64,000 bases of DNA from Nitrososphaerota archaeon (GTDB lineage: Archaea; Thermoproteota; Nitrososphaeria; Nitrososphaerales; Gagatemarchaeaceae): assembly GCA_027887045.1 (NCBI GenBank), contig JAPCJH010000001.1, positions 186,001-250,000 on the forward strand, read 5' to 3'. The translations under genes and the position numbers were made by a program. Of the stretch, positions 51,797-60,504 are shown in pieces (the first letter of the stretch is position 1; each line of letters begins with the position of its first letter). The notes below the pieces were generated by a model. It was given only the letters and a program-made list of their open reading frames with translations. It ran no database searches and was not told the DNA's origin.

Positions 51797-53368
51797 TCAG
51801 CTTGATTGCGGAGCAACCTGAATCGCCTCTCCCGCTTCTGGCTCCCATTTCGCCTTCGCCCTAGCGACCCACGCAAACTTCCTCTGCATCGAGGCCGTGT
51901 AGATTTTGGTCCATTCGAGCCCCACGTAGTCGCACCACGATTTGTACACCCGGGGATCGATGTAGTTCTTGAGGGAAGTGTTCAGGTTGTAGTTCCTGGT
52001 CCTCTCCTGAAGGTCTATGTCGAGCGTGAGCTTGTGCATCCGATTGTCGTCTTTCTTTCCGCTCTTCCTCAGTTCCGTCAGTCTTGCTTTCTTCTTCTCG
52101 AGCGACTCTTCCCAGTTCATGGGGACCGTGCGTTGGTGGTTACAGAACTTCGCGGCCTCGAGGTTCGCGACCCTCGCCTGGTAGAGCTTGTAGACATCGT
52201 CCTTGTTCGTCGTGACTCTTGCCTTCTTCAAGAAGTCCTCTGCGACGAAGGTCGCGTGATACGTCCTGAATACCTTTGCCGAAAGCCCGGAGACTATCCC
52301 AGAGAAGAATCGATTGACGGTGCTGGAGTTGACGTGATCGAAGACGAGGTCACCGGGCTTCTTCCCCGCCGTGAAGTCTCGCAGGTTCTTCAGTAGAGGA
52401 GGGGGAGGCGCCATAATCGTCTTGGACCATCTAACGCTGTCCTTACCGAGGAAGTCGAACTCTATCTTGTCGCCGTCTATCTTTACGTGCTCGACTCGTA
52501 GGGTCGAAGCACCGACGGTATCGGCCTCGTCCTCTTCTTTTTCGTCACCTACTCTCATCCCCAGCCAGTCTATCAGGTAGCAGACGGTGGCGGTCTGGCG
52601 AATCGTCTTGTCTCTCGAGGAAAGCTGCTTCAGGATCTTGTTCCTGATCCTCTCGAGATGAATCCCGACCTTCATCGCTGAATCATACTTCGCCTTGTTC
52701 CTAAATTGTACAATCGGCGTACTCTCGTGCAACCAGACATACTTTTCCTTGTCCGTGAGTTTGTCTATCCACTTTGCAATCCACATCGAATTATGATCGT
52801 GCACAACCTGCTTCCAGTCCCCTTCCTGCGCAGAGCTCTTCTCGCCGAGATTCAGGATGATATCCCCTCGAGTCACTCGAGGCTTCCAGTGTCCCCTGAG
52901 CGGATGTGCACCCCTCCCCATGAAGAGCCCAGGCGGCTCCACCATCCAGTTCGCAATCTCGACGCGGTTCCCGTCGAGAACCGCAAATCCGAACTCCGCT
53001 TTGAGCTGGTCTCTCAAAGCTTTCCTCCCGGCGGAGTCGGACTTCTTGCGCTCCCTGTTCATTGTCTCCCTCTCTTTCTTCTCCCGGTCGACTTGGGAGT
53101 AGAACTCGGAGAAGTCGAACTCGTCGTATCGGGCGTCCCGACACCAATCAGGAAGTTGTTTGGCAAAGTCAGTCATGAAATTCGCTACAAAGACGGGGTC
53201 CTTGACGTATGGAGTATCCTTTTTCTTTGCAAAATGATAGGCCATCTCCTCGGCGAGAGGATTCATTTCGACTTCCCTCCCCCCCAACTTCAGGCGGAGC
53301 CCCTTCGGCTGGTATACGGCGGGGACCGCCACACCCCGGTGTGACAGCGTCGTCCAGTAGGCCGTCAT
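51797..53368 (-). CDS. DNA topoisomerase IB (eukaryotic type)
   Basis: This 523-aa protein is the eukaryote-like topoisomerase I found in Thaumarchaeota and relatives. It has the N-terminal core HNSMWIAKWIDKL and WLHESTPIVQFRNKAKYDSA, the Arg-rich catalytic region (DWLGMRVGDEKEEDEADTVGASTL, VFRTYHATF) and the active-site Tyr in SLKNYIDPRVYKSW. It nicks and reseals one DNA strand to relax supercoils. CTTAAATAG lies about 35 nt upstream of ATG 53368. It is a useful lineage marker. Confidence 0.95.
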   Translation of the reverse strand: MTAYWTTLSHRGVAVPAVYQPKGLRLKLGGREVEMNPLAEEMAYHFAKKKDTPYVKDPVFVANFMTDFAKQLPDWCRDARYDEFDFSEFYSQVDREKKERETMNRERKKSDSAGRKALRDQLKAEFGFAVLDGNRVEIANWMVEPPGLFMGRGAHPLRGHWKPRVTRGDIILNLGEKSSAQEGDWKQVVHDHNSMWIAKWIDKLTDKEKYVWLHESTPIVQFRNKAKYDSAMKVGIHLERIRNKILKQLSSRDKTIRQTATVCYLIDWLGMRVGDEKEEDEADTVGASTLRVEHVKIDGDKIEFDFLGKDSVRWSKTIMAPPPPLLKNLRDFTAGKKPGDLVFDHVNSSTVNRFFSGIVSGLSAKVFRTYHATFVAEDFLKKARVTTNKDDVYKLYQARVANLEAAKFCNHQRTVPMNWEESLEKKKARLTELRKSGKKDDNRMHKLTLDIDLQERTRNYNLNTSLKNYIDPRVYKSWCDYVGLEWTKIYTASMQRKFAWVARAKAKWEPEAGEAIQVAPQSS

Positions 53369-53528
53369 TGGTAGATTACGAGTAAGGTGATGCGGACGCT
53401 ATTTAAGATAAATCGTGAAACGCATAATTGGCGGAATTGTGAAGGGTGTTTAACAATTTCGACTTGCAGGTGCTTCCTCTCATTCATCCAGAGAACTATA
53501 TAGGCCTGGCCCCTTCTCAATCTTCGGT

Positions 53529-54254
53529 TTGTGGGAGCACACAGATTACGAGAAGGGCCTGAGGCTCAGGAAGCCAGTCCTCATAGTTTCTATTTCGACC
53601 TCCATCCTCCAGTATAGAACGCTCTACTCGCAGGGGAGGGAACTAGCTGATTACATGCTTCGCAAGATGAGGTTCGATCTTGTCGGCTCCACATATTCCT
53701 CCTCGCTTCCTCCCGAGGTTATCACTAGGGACGACGGGACCGTGAGCCTGCCGGCGTGCAGGATGTACCGGAACAAGGGGGACAGGGATCTCCTACTCCT
53801 TGCCGGAGATTCGTCCCCGCTCGACGATCAGTACCAATTCGCGCACAGAATCCTTGCTCTCGCTGCCGAGGTTGGCGTCGAGGAACTCTATTCTGTTGGG
53901 GCCAGGTGGACCGATGCGCCTCTTCAGCCGGCCGACAATCCCGACCTTTGGGGTTTCGCGACCGACATGGAGGGAGTGGCGGAGCTCAAGAAACAGGGGG
54001 TCAAGATCATGTCAAATGAGCCTGCGCCGTTCTTCGCATCGCTCGTGGTCGGGCTCTGCGGATCTCACGGGATCAGAGGTTTCAAGGTCTCTGTCAATCA
54101 TGGCGAGCCCGCGCCTCACCCCCTCTCGGTAAGGAGCATTCTCGGGGTCCTTTCTGCGATGATCGGATTCGAGATTGACAGGGGTGACCTGGGCGCCAAG
54201 ACAACGATTCCGCCGGCGTCACCCGGGGCCGACCTGAGCAGTATCTACCATTGA
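53529..54254 (+). CDS. PAC2-family protein (proteasome assembly chaperone-like)
   Basis: The 241-aa protein resembles the archaeal PAC2 family (proteasome-assembly chaperone 2 fold). Conserved stretches are VSISTSILQYRTLYSQ, LLLLAGDSSPLDDQYQFAHRIL and FFASLVVGLCGSHGIRGF. Archaeal members may promote 20S proteasome assembly. The start is TTG at 53529, 32 nt from AACTATATAGG. It is divergent from the topoisomerase gene. Confidence 0.82.
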   Translation: MWEHTDYEKGLRLRKPVLIVSISTSILQYRTLYSQGRELADYMLRKMRFDLVGSTYSSSLPPEVITRDDGTVSLPACRMYRNKGDRDLLLLAGDSSPLDDQYQFAHRILALAAEVGVEELYSVGARWTDAPLQPADNPDLWGFATDMEGVAELKKQGVKIMSNEPAPFFASLVVGLCGSHGIRGFKVSVNHGEPAPHPLSVRSILGVLSAMIGFEIDRGDLGAKTTIPPASPGADLSSIYH

Positions 54255-54334
54255 GTCGTGGGAAAAGACGAACTCCTGCGAGTTCTCCCTCATAGCGCGG
54301 GTTTATACGGAAGTTTCTCGGGTGGCGGGAAGCC

Positions 54335-54772
54335 ATGTCGCGCCAGATGGACCCGGAGGACCTGATACAAGTCCTCCTAAAGGAGCACACGCAAATTAGG
54401 GCCGAGTTGCGTGAGTTCCAAGAAGCGGTCAGACATGGAGAGAACAAGAAGGCTGCGTCACTTTCTTTGAAGCTTCGAAAAATACTCACGCAACACATAG
54501 CCTACGAGGATGCGGAGCTTCTCGGGTTCCTTACCAGGGCTTATGGAACAGATGGAACCAGCGACGCGATAGAAATATTCCATCAGCACAAGCCAATCCT
54601 TGAACTCTTCGAGGAGATGGTGGCAGCTTCCTCCGCATCTCCGTCAGACGCAGTAGCGAAGGCAGCAAGGTTGACGGAGCTAATTCGTCAGCATACAATG
54701 GCGGAGGAAGGGAGAATATACCCCTGCGCTTGCAGCGCCCAGGAGACAGGGCTCCTCAAGAAGCAGGTCTAG
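54335..54772 (+). CDS. Hemerythrin HHE-domain protein
   Basis: This 145-aa all-helical protein has metal-ligand segments EHTQIRAELREF, TQHIAYEDAELL, FHQHKPILELF and RQHTMAEEGRIYP, the four-helix pattern that binds a diiron site in hemerythrins. Roles include O2, NO or iron sensing and storage; which one is unknown. The C-terminus has two Cys (YPCACS). It starts with ATG. Confidence 0.88.
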   Translation: MSRQMDPEDLIQVLLKEHTQIRAELREFQEAVRHGENKKAASLSLKLRKILTQHIAYEDAELLGFLTRAYGTDGTSDAIEIFHQHKPILELFEEMVAASSASPSDAVAKAARLTELIRQHTMAEEGRIYPCACSAQETGLLKKQV

Positions 54773-54821
54773 AGTCATTACCACGAGAGTCCCCTCATTT
54801 TCAGTCTTTCGCGTCTACGGT

Positions 54822-55433
54822 TTATCCCGAGGGCATCGGGGCCGGCGTCTGCATGCCGGGGACCTGGTCGGGTAACGAGAAGAATGCGACTATCATCAGA
54901 ATCTCAGCTACGAAAATGAGAGCGAACCCTATGATGATGATCGCCAGGGCGGCACCAATGAGGAAGAGCAAACCGGCAGTCGAGAACATCCCGACTCCAA
55001 GTCTGTTCGCAATCGTAGTGAAACTTCTTCTGAGGAACACAGAGGAGACTAGCAGAAAAACCCAGGCAACAATCAGACCCAACACAAGCGCGACGAGAAG
55101 ACCCACGACGTCTGTTGGAATCGCCGTCGAGACAGAGCCAGGTCCGAAGTTCGTGTAACCGAGACCGATGAATCTGAGCACACTACCGACAACAAGCAGC
55201 CCGGCCGTCGCGACTCCTATGATGCCAAGAATCACCGCGATGAGCATGTTGTTGAAGATTGACTTATCGGTGAGTAAGTCAGAAATGTATTTCACAGCCA
55301 CCAATACCATCACAAAACCGGCGATCGCGAGAGCGAAACCCACGCTCGGCGCCGCACCCAGAAGAAGTAATATCGAACCCACCCCGCCCAAAGTCTTGGC
55401 GCTGGAAAGGGTTGCCAACGGTAGGCGTTTCAA
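54822..55433 (-). CDS. DUF996-like membrane protein
   Basis: The 203-aa protein begins with an SSAKTLGGVGSILLLLGA segment, as in DUF996, and has about six hydrophobic helices. The end (PGMQTPAPMPSG) is a short Pro-rich tail. The family is common in archaea and of unknown role. It is convergent with the hemerythrin gene. Confidence 0.75.
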   Translation of the reverse strand: MKRLPLATLSSAKTLGGVGSILLLLGAAPSVGFALAIAGFVMVLVAVKYISDLLTDKSIFNNMLIAVILGIIGVATAGLLVVGSVLRFIGLGYTNFGPGSVSTAIPTDVVGLLVALVLGLIVAWVFLLVSSVFLRRSFTTIANRLGVGMFSTAGLLFLIGAALAIIIIGFALIFVAEILMIVAFFSLPDQVPGMQTPAPMPSG

Positions 55434-55514
55434 GCTCTGTTAATTAAACAGGACGGGCCCAGCACAGCATTAATTGGCGCTTGTTCGTTGTTACAGCAGG
55501 GGGAACTGTCCACC

Positions 55515-55967
55515 ATGAAAGCCAAGAGAGGACAGGGTATGAAGTTGCATCTTGAATGGGGCGACCCGGAACTTCGGGCGCTGCTAGACTCGGTCGTGAG
55601 CCGCCTCCCAAAGGGCACCCTGCCGATTCGTTCGCTCCACAAAGTGCGGATGAAAAAACGGGCGAAAATCAAGGGCATCGTCGGGCTCACGACGGACTCA
55701 CTGGGAGCGATCCCCGGATCGAAGAGCCGAGGACGCATCCGGGTAGCGCAGACGATTACATTCTACTCCGACCTTCTGACGAAACTCTCGCGTCCCTCTG
55801 CTATGGCTGTCATGGCACACGAATTGGCCCACGCCTGGTTGAACGAGAACGTTGGACCCGAGCAGTCGCGCCGACGTGAAAGGGAAGCGGACAAGCTCGC
55901 CAGGAAATGGGGGTTTGGGCGCGAGATGGGCGCGCTCAACTCCGAAGCCGAGACGCTGAACAACTAG
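55515..55967 (+). CDS. Putative zinc metallopeptidase (HExxH)
   Basis: From ATG 55515 the protein has 150 aa. The zinc motif is MAHELAHAWLNE, and a third ligand could be in REREADKLARKWGF, the E-x-x-D helix typical of gluzincin-like peptidases. There is no signal peptide. The N-terminal half (GDPELRALLDSVVSRLPKGTL) is helical. A TTG at 55488 is an alternative start. Function unknown. Confidence 0.72.
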   Translation: MKAKRGQGMKLHLEWGDPELRALLDSVVSRLPKGTLPIRSLHKVRMKKRAKIKGIVGLTTDSLGAIPGSKSRGRIRVAQTITFYSDLLTKLSRPSAMAVMAHELAHAWLNENVGPEQSRRREREADKLARKWGFGREMGALNSEAETLNN

Positions 55968-55982
55968 GAATCCGTTGGGGCG

Positions 55983-56555
55983 CTACTTGCTCGCTACGAT
56001 TATTTGCGCTTTCATCCAGCCAGGGTGCCACATGCAATAATAATTGTACACCCCGGGTACGGTCAGGGTCACTGAGTATGTCTGACCGGTCTGCAAGACT
56101 ATTCCCCAGTATGTAGCGTTCGTTGGTGCCGACTCTGTCACAACCGTGTGCTGGGAGGATGTATCTTGGTTCAGCCAGGTCACGGTATTGTTGACTCCTA
56201 TTATCACTTTGACCTTGCTCGGGGTGAAATTGAGCGCGCTGTTCGTCGACACCCCGTTGGGTATGATGATCAACGTGCCGTTGACCCCGAAACCCGTATA
56301 GTTCCCAGAAGCTGTCTTGGTCACCGTCACGATCTTTCCCCCGGTTCCAGGAATCAACAGCGTGGAGACCGTGGTTATTGTCGAGTTGGATGTAGTAGTG
56401 ACGGTCGTGAATGAGATGGAGGTCAGTCCTTGGGTCGCAGGAGGTTGGCGCGTGAGGTAGAGGTCGAATCCACTCGCGGCGAAGAGCAGGAGGACGACCG
56501 TCGTGGCCGCGAACAGAGTGTTCGAGATGGCGTCTCTCCGCCCGTTGAAATTCAA
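55983..56555 (-). CDS. Membrane-anchored cupredoxin (plastocyanin/halocyanin-like)
   Basis: The N-terminus has a membrane helix (AISNTLFAATTVVLLLFAASG) and then a Thr-rich region. The cupredoxin domain has His in SSQHTVV and the copper loop YYCMWHPGWMKA, giving Cys, His and Met of a type 1 copper site. It should face outside and carry electrons to or from a respiratory complex. It lies 38 nt from a CuA-like gene on the same strand. Confidence 0.88.
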   Translation of the reverse strand: MNFNGRRDAISNTLFAATTVVLLLFAASGFDLYLTRQPPATQGLTSISFTTVTTTSNSTITTVSTLLIPGTGGKIVTVTKTASGNYTGFGVNGTLIIIPNGVSTNSALNFTPSKVKVIIGVNNTVTWLNQDTSSQHTVVTESAPTNATYWGIVLQTGQTYSVTLTVPGVYNYYCMWHPGWMKAQIIVASK

Positions 56556-56593
56556 TGTGCGGAATCTCGTTTCGTTTTATTAAAACCTGCTTT

Positions 56594-57019
56594 TTACCCG
56601 GTTACGACCAGTTGACCGTTCTGCATGAAGCTGTGGACGAGGCAGAAGATGTTGCAGTACACCCTGAATGTGCCGTCCTGGTCGGCGATGAATTTCACAT
56701 CGTAGAAGGATCGGGGCGAAATTGAGACTCCGGTGAAATAGTGCTGGATTTCGAAACCGTGCGCTTCAACGACTTCCGAGTTTATGACTCTGATGATCAC
56801 GGTCTGCCCCTTCGTAGCGTGCATTACCGGCCACGCTCCCTGGTGGTCTACACTATCGTTGAACCCCCTCTCAGTCGCCATTATGGTGAAATGAGCAGTG
56901 TTGGATGAGGTCGTGCTGCCGTCGAGTACGTTAGGAGCGAGGAAGAAGAGGAAGACCCCGGCCAATCCCGTTGCGCCAATGGCCAAGACGGCTACGATCA
57001 CGACGTGAGTCCTTTCCAA
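56594..57019 (-). CDS. Cupredoxin with CuA-like motif (cytochrome oxidase subunit II-like)
   Basis: From a TTG at 57019 the protein has 141 aa with an N-terminal helix (VVIVAVLAIGATGLAGVFLFF). The domain has His in VEAHGFEI and a late motif YCNIFCLVHSFM: two Cys three apart, His and Met. In a normal CuA site the second Cys and His are separated by three residues; here there are two. GTATAAGCC lies about 45 nt upstream. It probably receives electrons from a cupredoxin such as the neighbouring gene. Confidence 0.8.
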   Translation of the reverse strand: MERTHVVIVAVLAIGATGLAGVFLFFLAPNVLDGSTTSSNTAHFTIMATERGFNDSVDHQGAWPVMHATKGQTVIIRVINSEVVEAHGFEIQHYFTGVSISPRSFYDVKFIADQDGTFRVYCNIFCLVHSFMQNGQLVVTG

Positions 57020-57092
57020 GGGTAGGAAGCGCTCCCTTTGACCGTTGGTCCCCCCGAGGCTTATACGCCTATCCGTGCAATCTGCGAACTTA

Positions 57093-57728
57093 TCAGCCGA
57101 ATAAGAGGACGTAGAGCCCGACAAGAGCAATAACAAATCCTACCAACGAATCATTATACTTCTCTGGTACTTTCTCAAACGCGTTCGCCAGCCCTCTCGA
57201 TCCTACGATGACCAAGAGAAGAATTGTCACGAGCGACGCAACCGCGAAGACGGCGGCCGTATCGACCGCAAACGAGAGCCCCACGGGGACCGCAACCAAG
57301 AAGATCGGGAGGATACTGAGATCGGGGGAAAGCACGGCCCCCAAGACCGCGAAGTATCCGACGCCCTTCTTTAGAGTCTTGAGTTCGTCTTCGGCCTCCT
57401 TTTCGTAATCTTCGGTCTTCCGCAGGTAAAGTGATTTGATCGCGTATCCGAGCCCGACGACCAACATGAGGAAACCCACGAATTCAGTGACGTAGAAAGA
57501 GAGTATCTGGGAGAAGACGAGCCCCAATACCACCACCGCGAAGCCGAGGAGGATCGACAGGACGACGTGACCGAGCCCGGCGACGAAGGAGACCCCAACA
57601 AGCCTTCGTTCGCTCCAGCCTGCGGACCTACCCATGATGACCAGTGTGACCCAATGATCGGGAGCTGACATGTGGAGGACTCCGACCAAGGCAGAAGCTG
57701 CTAGGAGCGGGACGAGCGATATGGGCAC
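57093..57728 (-). CDS. NicO/UreH-like metal-ion transporter
   Basis: This 211-aa integral membrane protein has six or seven hydrophobic helices. The first helix ends HMSAPDHWVTLVIMG, with the H-x4-D-H motif that binds Ni2+ or Co2+ in NiCoT/NicO transporters. Similar proteins are found beside copper proteins and may also move copper. It lies upstream of the CuA-like gene on the same strand. Confidence 0.75.
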   Translation of the reverse strand: MPISLVPLLAASALVGVLHMSAPDHWVTLVIMGRSAGWSERRLVGVSFVAGLGHVVLSILLGFAVVVLGLVFSQILSFYVTEFVGFLMLVVGLGYAIKSLYLRKTEDYEKEAEDELKTLKKGVGYFAVLGAVLSPDLSILPIFLVAVPVGLSFAVDTAAVFAVASLVTILLLVIVGSRGLANAFEKVPEKYNDSLVGFVIALVGLYVLLFG

Positions 57729-57795
57729 AGTGTTAATCCGGAAAAGCCACTTTGACTCTTATCTCTTTGCGCGCCAGAGGCAGATACGCAAGTGG

Positions 57796-57948
57796 TCAGC
57801 TGCGGCCTTGCCGCTTAGAAGATCTCCAGAATCCCCAGGCCATTAGGATTGGAATCGCGATTATGCTGAACAGAACAACCAGATCCAATGCATAAAAAAT
57901 TTGGGCCTCCCCTCCGAGAGATAGCAACGTCGATGCGATGAGATGCAT
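57796..57948 (-). CDS. Small single-span membrane protein (50 aa)
   Basis: ATG 57948 opens a frame of 50 codons with a hydrophobic span (LVVLFSIIAIPILMAWGFW) and a basic end (RSSKRQGRS). ATTTATAAAG is centred about 42 nt upstream, so a short leader is expected. The frame has no homologue known to me. It might be a small subunit for the nearby oxidase-like or transporter proteins. Confidence 0.45.
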   Translation of the reverse strand: MHLIASTLLSLGGEAQIFYALDLVVLFSIIAIPILMAWGFWRSSKRQGRS

Positions 57949-58075
57949 TTAGCGGTTCGCTGGACTCCTGTATCCATTGTTTGTACTTTATAAATTTCTC
58001 AGCGACAAGACGAGCCACGCCACCCTACCCTCGGTATCCTGATTTCTGACCCAAACTGCACATGCACTTGCGGAG

Positions 58076-58564
58076 TCATCCCGACGGAAACCGAGGCACG
58101 CGCGACCTGGTGCCCGAAAACTCTTCGAAGTCGCCGTAATAGATTGATGCTAGCTTCCTCACCCGTTGTTCGTCGTTCGGATATTTCAGGTGGAGCAATT
58201 CATGGAAGAGCGTCTCAATCGACACATGAGTCAGCTCCGCCTTTGTAGAGGGGTCAGAGATCTCTCCCTCCCACATGCGGAGGTCACGGTTCGGTGCTCG
58301 GCTGAATCCTCCGTACTGGGGCAGCACCGGGTAAAGGCTGACCTGTTTGGCCTCAAGGTGCAGCGTTCCGTGGAGAATACCCCGAACGCGATACTGTGGA
58401 GGGAGGACCATCACTCGGACGTCACGAACAGCGTCGGGAGGGATCCCCTCTTTGATGAGCATGAGTTCCACAAACTCTTGCACGTCAGCCTTGTTCAGCA
58501 CCGAGACCGTCCAGTCAGCGCAGCCGACCAGGAAGGCCTGTTTCTTCTTGGTGTACCTGTCCAT
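58076..58564 (-). CDS. Putative metallopeptidase-like protein (HExxH)
   Basis: From ATG 58564 the product has 162 aa. The zinc motif is LFHELLHLKYPND. The middle has DVRVMVLPPQYRVRG and YPVLPQYGGFSRAP, probably beta strands. No signal peptide is present. It resembles SprT-like or other small minimetalloproteases in layout, but the family is not certain. It is divergent from the AsnRS-like gene. Confidence 0.65.
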   Translation of the reverse strand: MDRYTKKKQAFLVGCADWTVSVLNKADVQEFVELMLIKEGIPPDAVRDVRVMVLPPQYRVRGILHGTLHLEAKQVSLYPVLPQYGGFSRAPNRDLRMWEGEISDPSTKAELTHVSIETLFHELLHLKYPNDEQRVRKLASIYYGDFEEFSGTRSRVPRFPSG

Positions 58565-58883
58565 CTTTTCAAGAGGAGGATTTGCTCGCCTTACTGAAAT
58601 CACACGGGATACCCGCTGAGCCTAGGTTGGTGGCCCTACTTGACAAGTTCGACGGCGATTGGGCGAATTTCGGTGGTCGCGTTCAGACGGACGAGTTTGT
58701 CAGAAACGCCTGCCATCCTTGCCCAGCTGATTCTTCACGGTTACCTCGAATATTCACACGCCTCTGTGAACTTTCAATTCAATACTTAAATCGAAACCCA
58801 AGCTCAAGCCAGCGCGGGTTCATTTCAGGACCAGCAACGAAGTAGAAAGTCCCGAAACCCGGGACCAGAACTTTTCTGAACTT

Positions 58884-59867
58884 CTGAAGAAAACATTCGA
58901 TCGTTTCCGTTCCTTCGGGGATCCGCGACTCCAGGCAATCGCAAGAGTTGAGGCATCGCTGCTCGCGGGGGGAAGGAAGTATTTCGAGTCAAAGGGATTC
59001 ACCGAAGTTGTCATCCCGCATATCACGCGGGCGACGGGGGCGTGCGAAAACATAGCCACGATGTTTGAGGTCGATTTCTTCGGGGAGCGCAGGTATCTCG
59101 CGCAGACCGGACAACTCTACCTCGAGGTCCTGACACCGTACCTCGAGAAGGTATGGGCCGCAGGCCCTAGCTTCAGAGCCGAGCCGGACGTTGACAACAG
59201 ACATCTCGTCGAGTTCATGCTACTCGAGATGGAGTTCAAGGGAGGTTTCCACGAGCTCCTCGAACACATCGAAGGAACAATCGCGTCGATGGTCGGTGAG
59301 GTTCTGAAGGAGAGATTGGAGGACCTGAAACTCCTCGGCGCTGACGTCGAAAGGCTCGAAGCGGTGAAGCCGCCGTTCAAGAGAATCACTTACACCGATG
59401 CGGTCGATCTCCTAGCCGCCACCGGGGTCAGGTGGGGGGACGACCTGAAGAGCGCCCATGAGAAGTATCTTGCACAGTACCTTGGTGGAAACCCCATCTT
59501 CGTGACGCACTACCCGAAGGCCATCAAGTTCTTCAACATGAAAGAGAATTCCATCAATCCAGACGTCGTCGACAGCGCGGACCTGATCCTACCGTTCAGC
59601 GGTGAAGCGGTGGGAGCAGCCGAGCGGGAATACAGCTTTGAGAAACTCACCGACAGATTGCTGAACTCGACTATGTTCAGATTGCTCAAGGAGAAGGGCG
59701 GCAGCTTGGAGGATTTCTCTTGGTACCTGAACTTCTACAGAGAATTCGGCGGATGCGTCCACTCAGGGTGCGGTATCGGAATGAACAGAGTGACCCAGTT
59801 TGTCCTGGGGACGGACGACATAAGAGCGACCACAACCTGGCCGATGAACAGGGAGTCGAATGTCTGA
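58884..59867 (+). CDS. Asparagine synthetase related to AsnRS (class II core), start codon non-canonical
   Basis: This class II synthetase-like core lacks an anticodon-binding domain, like archaeal asparagine synthetase A-related proteins. Motif 1 region is FESKGFTEVVIPHIT, then FFGERRYLAQTGQLYLE, motif 2 GPSFRAEPDVDNRHLVEF, and motif 3 GCGIGMNRVTQFVLG. The frame is open from 58770 but has no ATG, GTG or TTG before 59061, which is downstream of motif 1. The likely initiator is CTG at 58884. ACTTAAAT is at about 58787. It forms an operon with pyrE, pyrD and pyrF. Confidence 0.8.
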   Translation: MKKTFDRFRSFGDPRLQAIARVEASLLAGGRKYFESKGFTEVVIPHITRATGACENIATMFEVDFFGERRYLAQTGQLYLEVLTPYLEKVWAAGPSFRAEPDVDNRHLVEFMLLEMEFKGGFHELLEHIEGTIASMVGEVLKERLEDLKLLGADVERLEAVKPPFKRITYTDAVDLLAATGVRWGDDLKSAHEKYLAQYLGGNPIFVTHYPKAIKFFNMKENSINPDVVDSADLILPFSGEAVGAAEREYSFEKLTDRLLNSTMFRLLKEKGGSLEDFSWYLNFYREFGGCVHSGCGIGMNRVTQFVLGTDDIRATTTWPMNRESNV

Positions 59868-60504
59868 CGATGACGAATTGTGGCACGAACTCGCAAATTC
59901 TCTCGTCGAGATAGGCGCTTTACGCTTCGGGAGCTTCACGCTCTCGAGCGGAAAGAGAAGCTCTTACTACCTTGACCTCAGAACCGTTCCCAGCTACCCC
60001 GAGGTCTACGCCCTCGTTTTGAAGGCCTATGAGATCATGATTGGGCGGCTCGGCATCGAAGGTTTTGATGCGATCGGCGGAATCGCCACGGCGGGTCTTA
60101 CGATTTCGTCCCCCCTGGCCGTTTCCCTCAAGAAACCGATGGTGTATGTCAGGAGCGAAGAGAAATCACATGGGTTGGGGAAGAGGGTCGAGGGGAGGAT
60201 TCAGAACGGGTGGCGAGTCGTCCTAGTCGACGACGTAGCCACGACGGGAGGGAGCATCACCGATGCTGTTGAATCTCTCCGCGCGGAGGGGTTCACTGTT
60301 AAGGACGCTCTTGTGCTCGTGGACAGGCTCGAAGGGGGAACGCGCAACCTTGAAGCAAGAGGAGTAAGACTGAACTCGTTCGTGACCGTCCGAGGGCTCG
60401 TGGACATGCTTCACAGTGACAAAGCGTTGACGGTCGCCGAGAGGGACGCCATACTTGAACAGATGACGCGAGAAGTCGGAAGCGGAGTAGAGCGGACGAT
60501 TTGA
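59860..60504 (+). CDS. pyrE: Orotate phosphoribosyltransferase
   Basis: The 214-aa enzyme makes orotidine monophosphate from orotate and PRPP. It has the orotate loop SSGKRSSYYLDLR, the PRPP motif VVLVDDVATTGGSI and RSEEKSHGLGKRVEG. It overlaps the preceding gene by 8 nt and the following pyrD by 4 nt. Pyrimidine pathway genes pyrE, pyrD and pyrF are clustered. Confidence 0.94.
   Translation: MSDDDELWHELANSLVEIGALRFGSFTLSSGKRSSYYLDLRTVPSYPEVYALVLKAYEIMIGRLGIEGFDAIGGIATAGLTISSPLAVSLKKPMVYVRSEEKSHGLGKRVEGRIQNGWRVVLVDDVATTGGSITDAVESLRAEGFTVKDALVLVDRLEGGTRNLEARGVRLNSFVTVRGLVDMLHSDKALTVAERDAILEQMTREVGSGVERTI

Noticed and set aside
57815..58018. 67-codon minus-strand frame near 58000
   Set aside because: It overlaps a better small membrane frame (57796-57948) in another phase and looks random.
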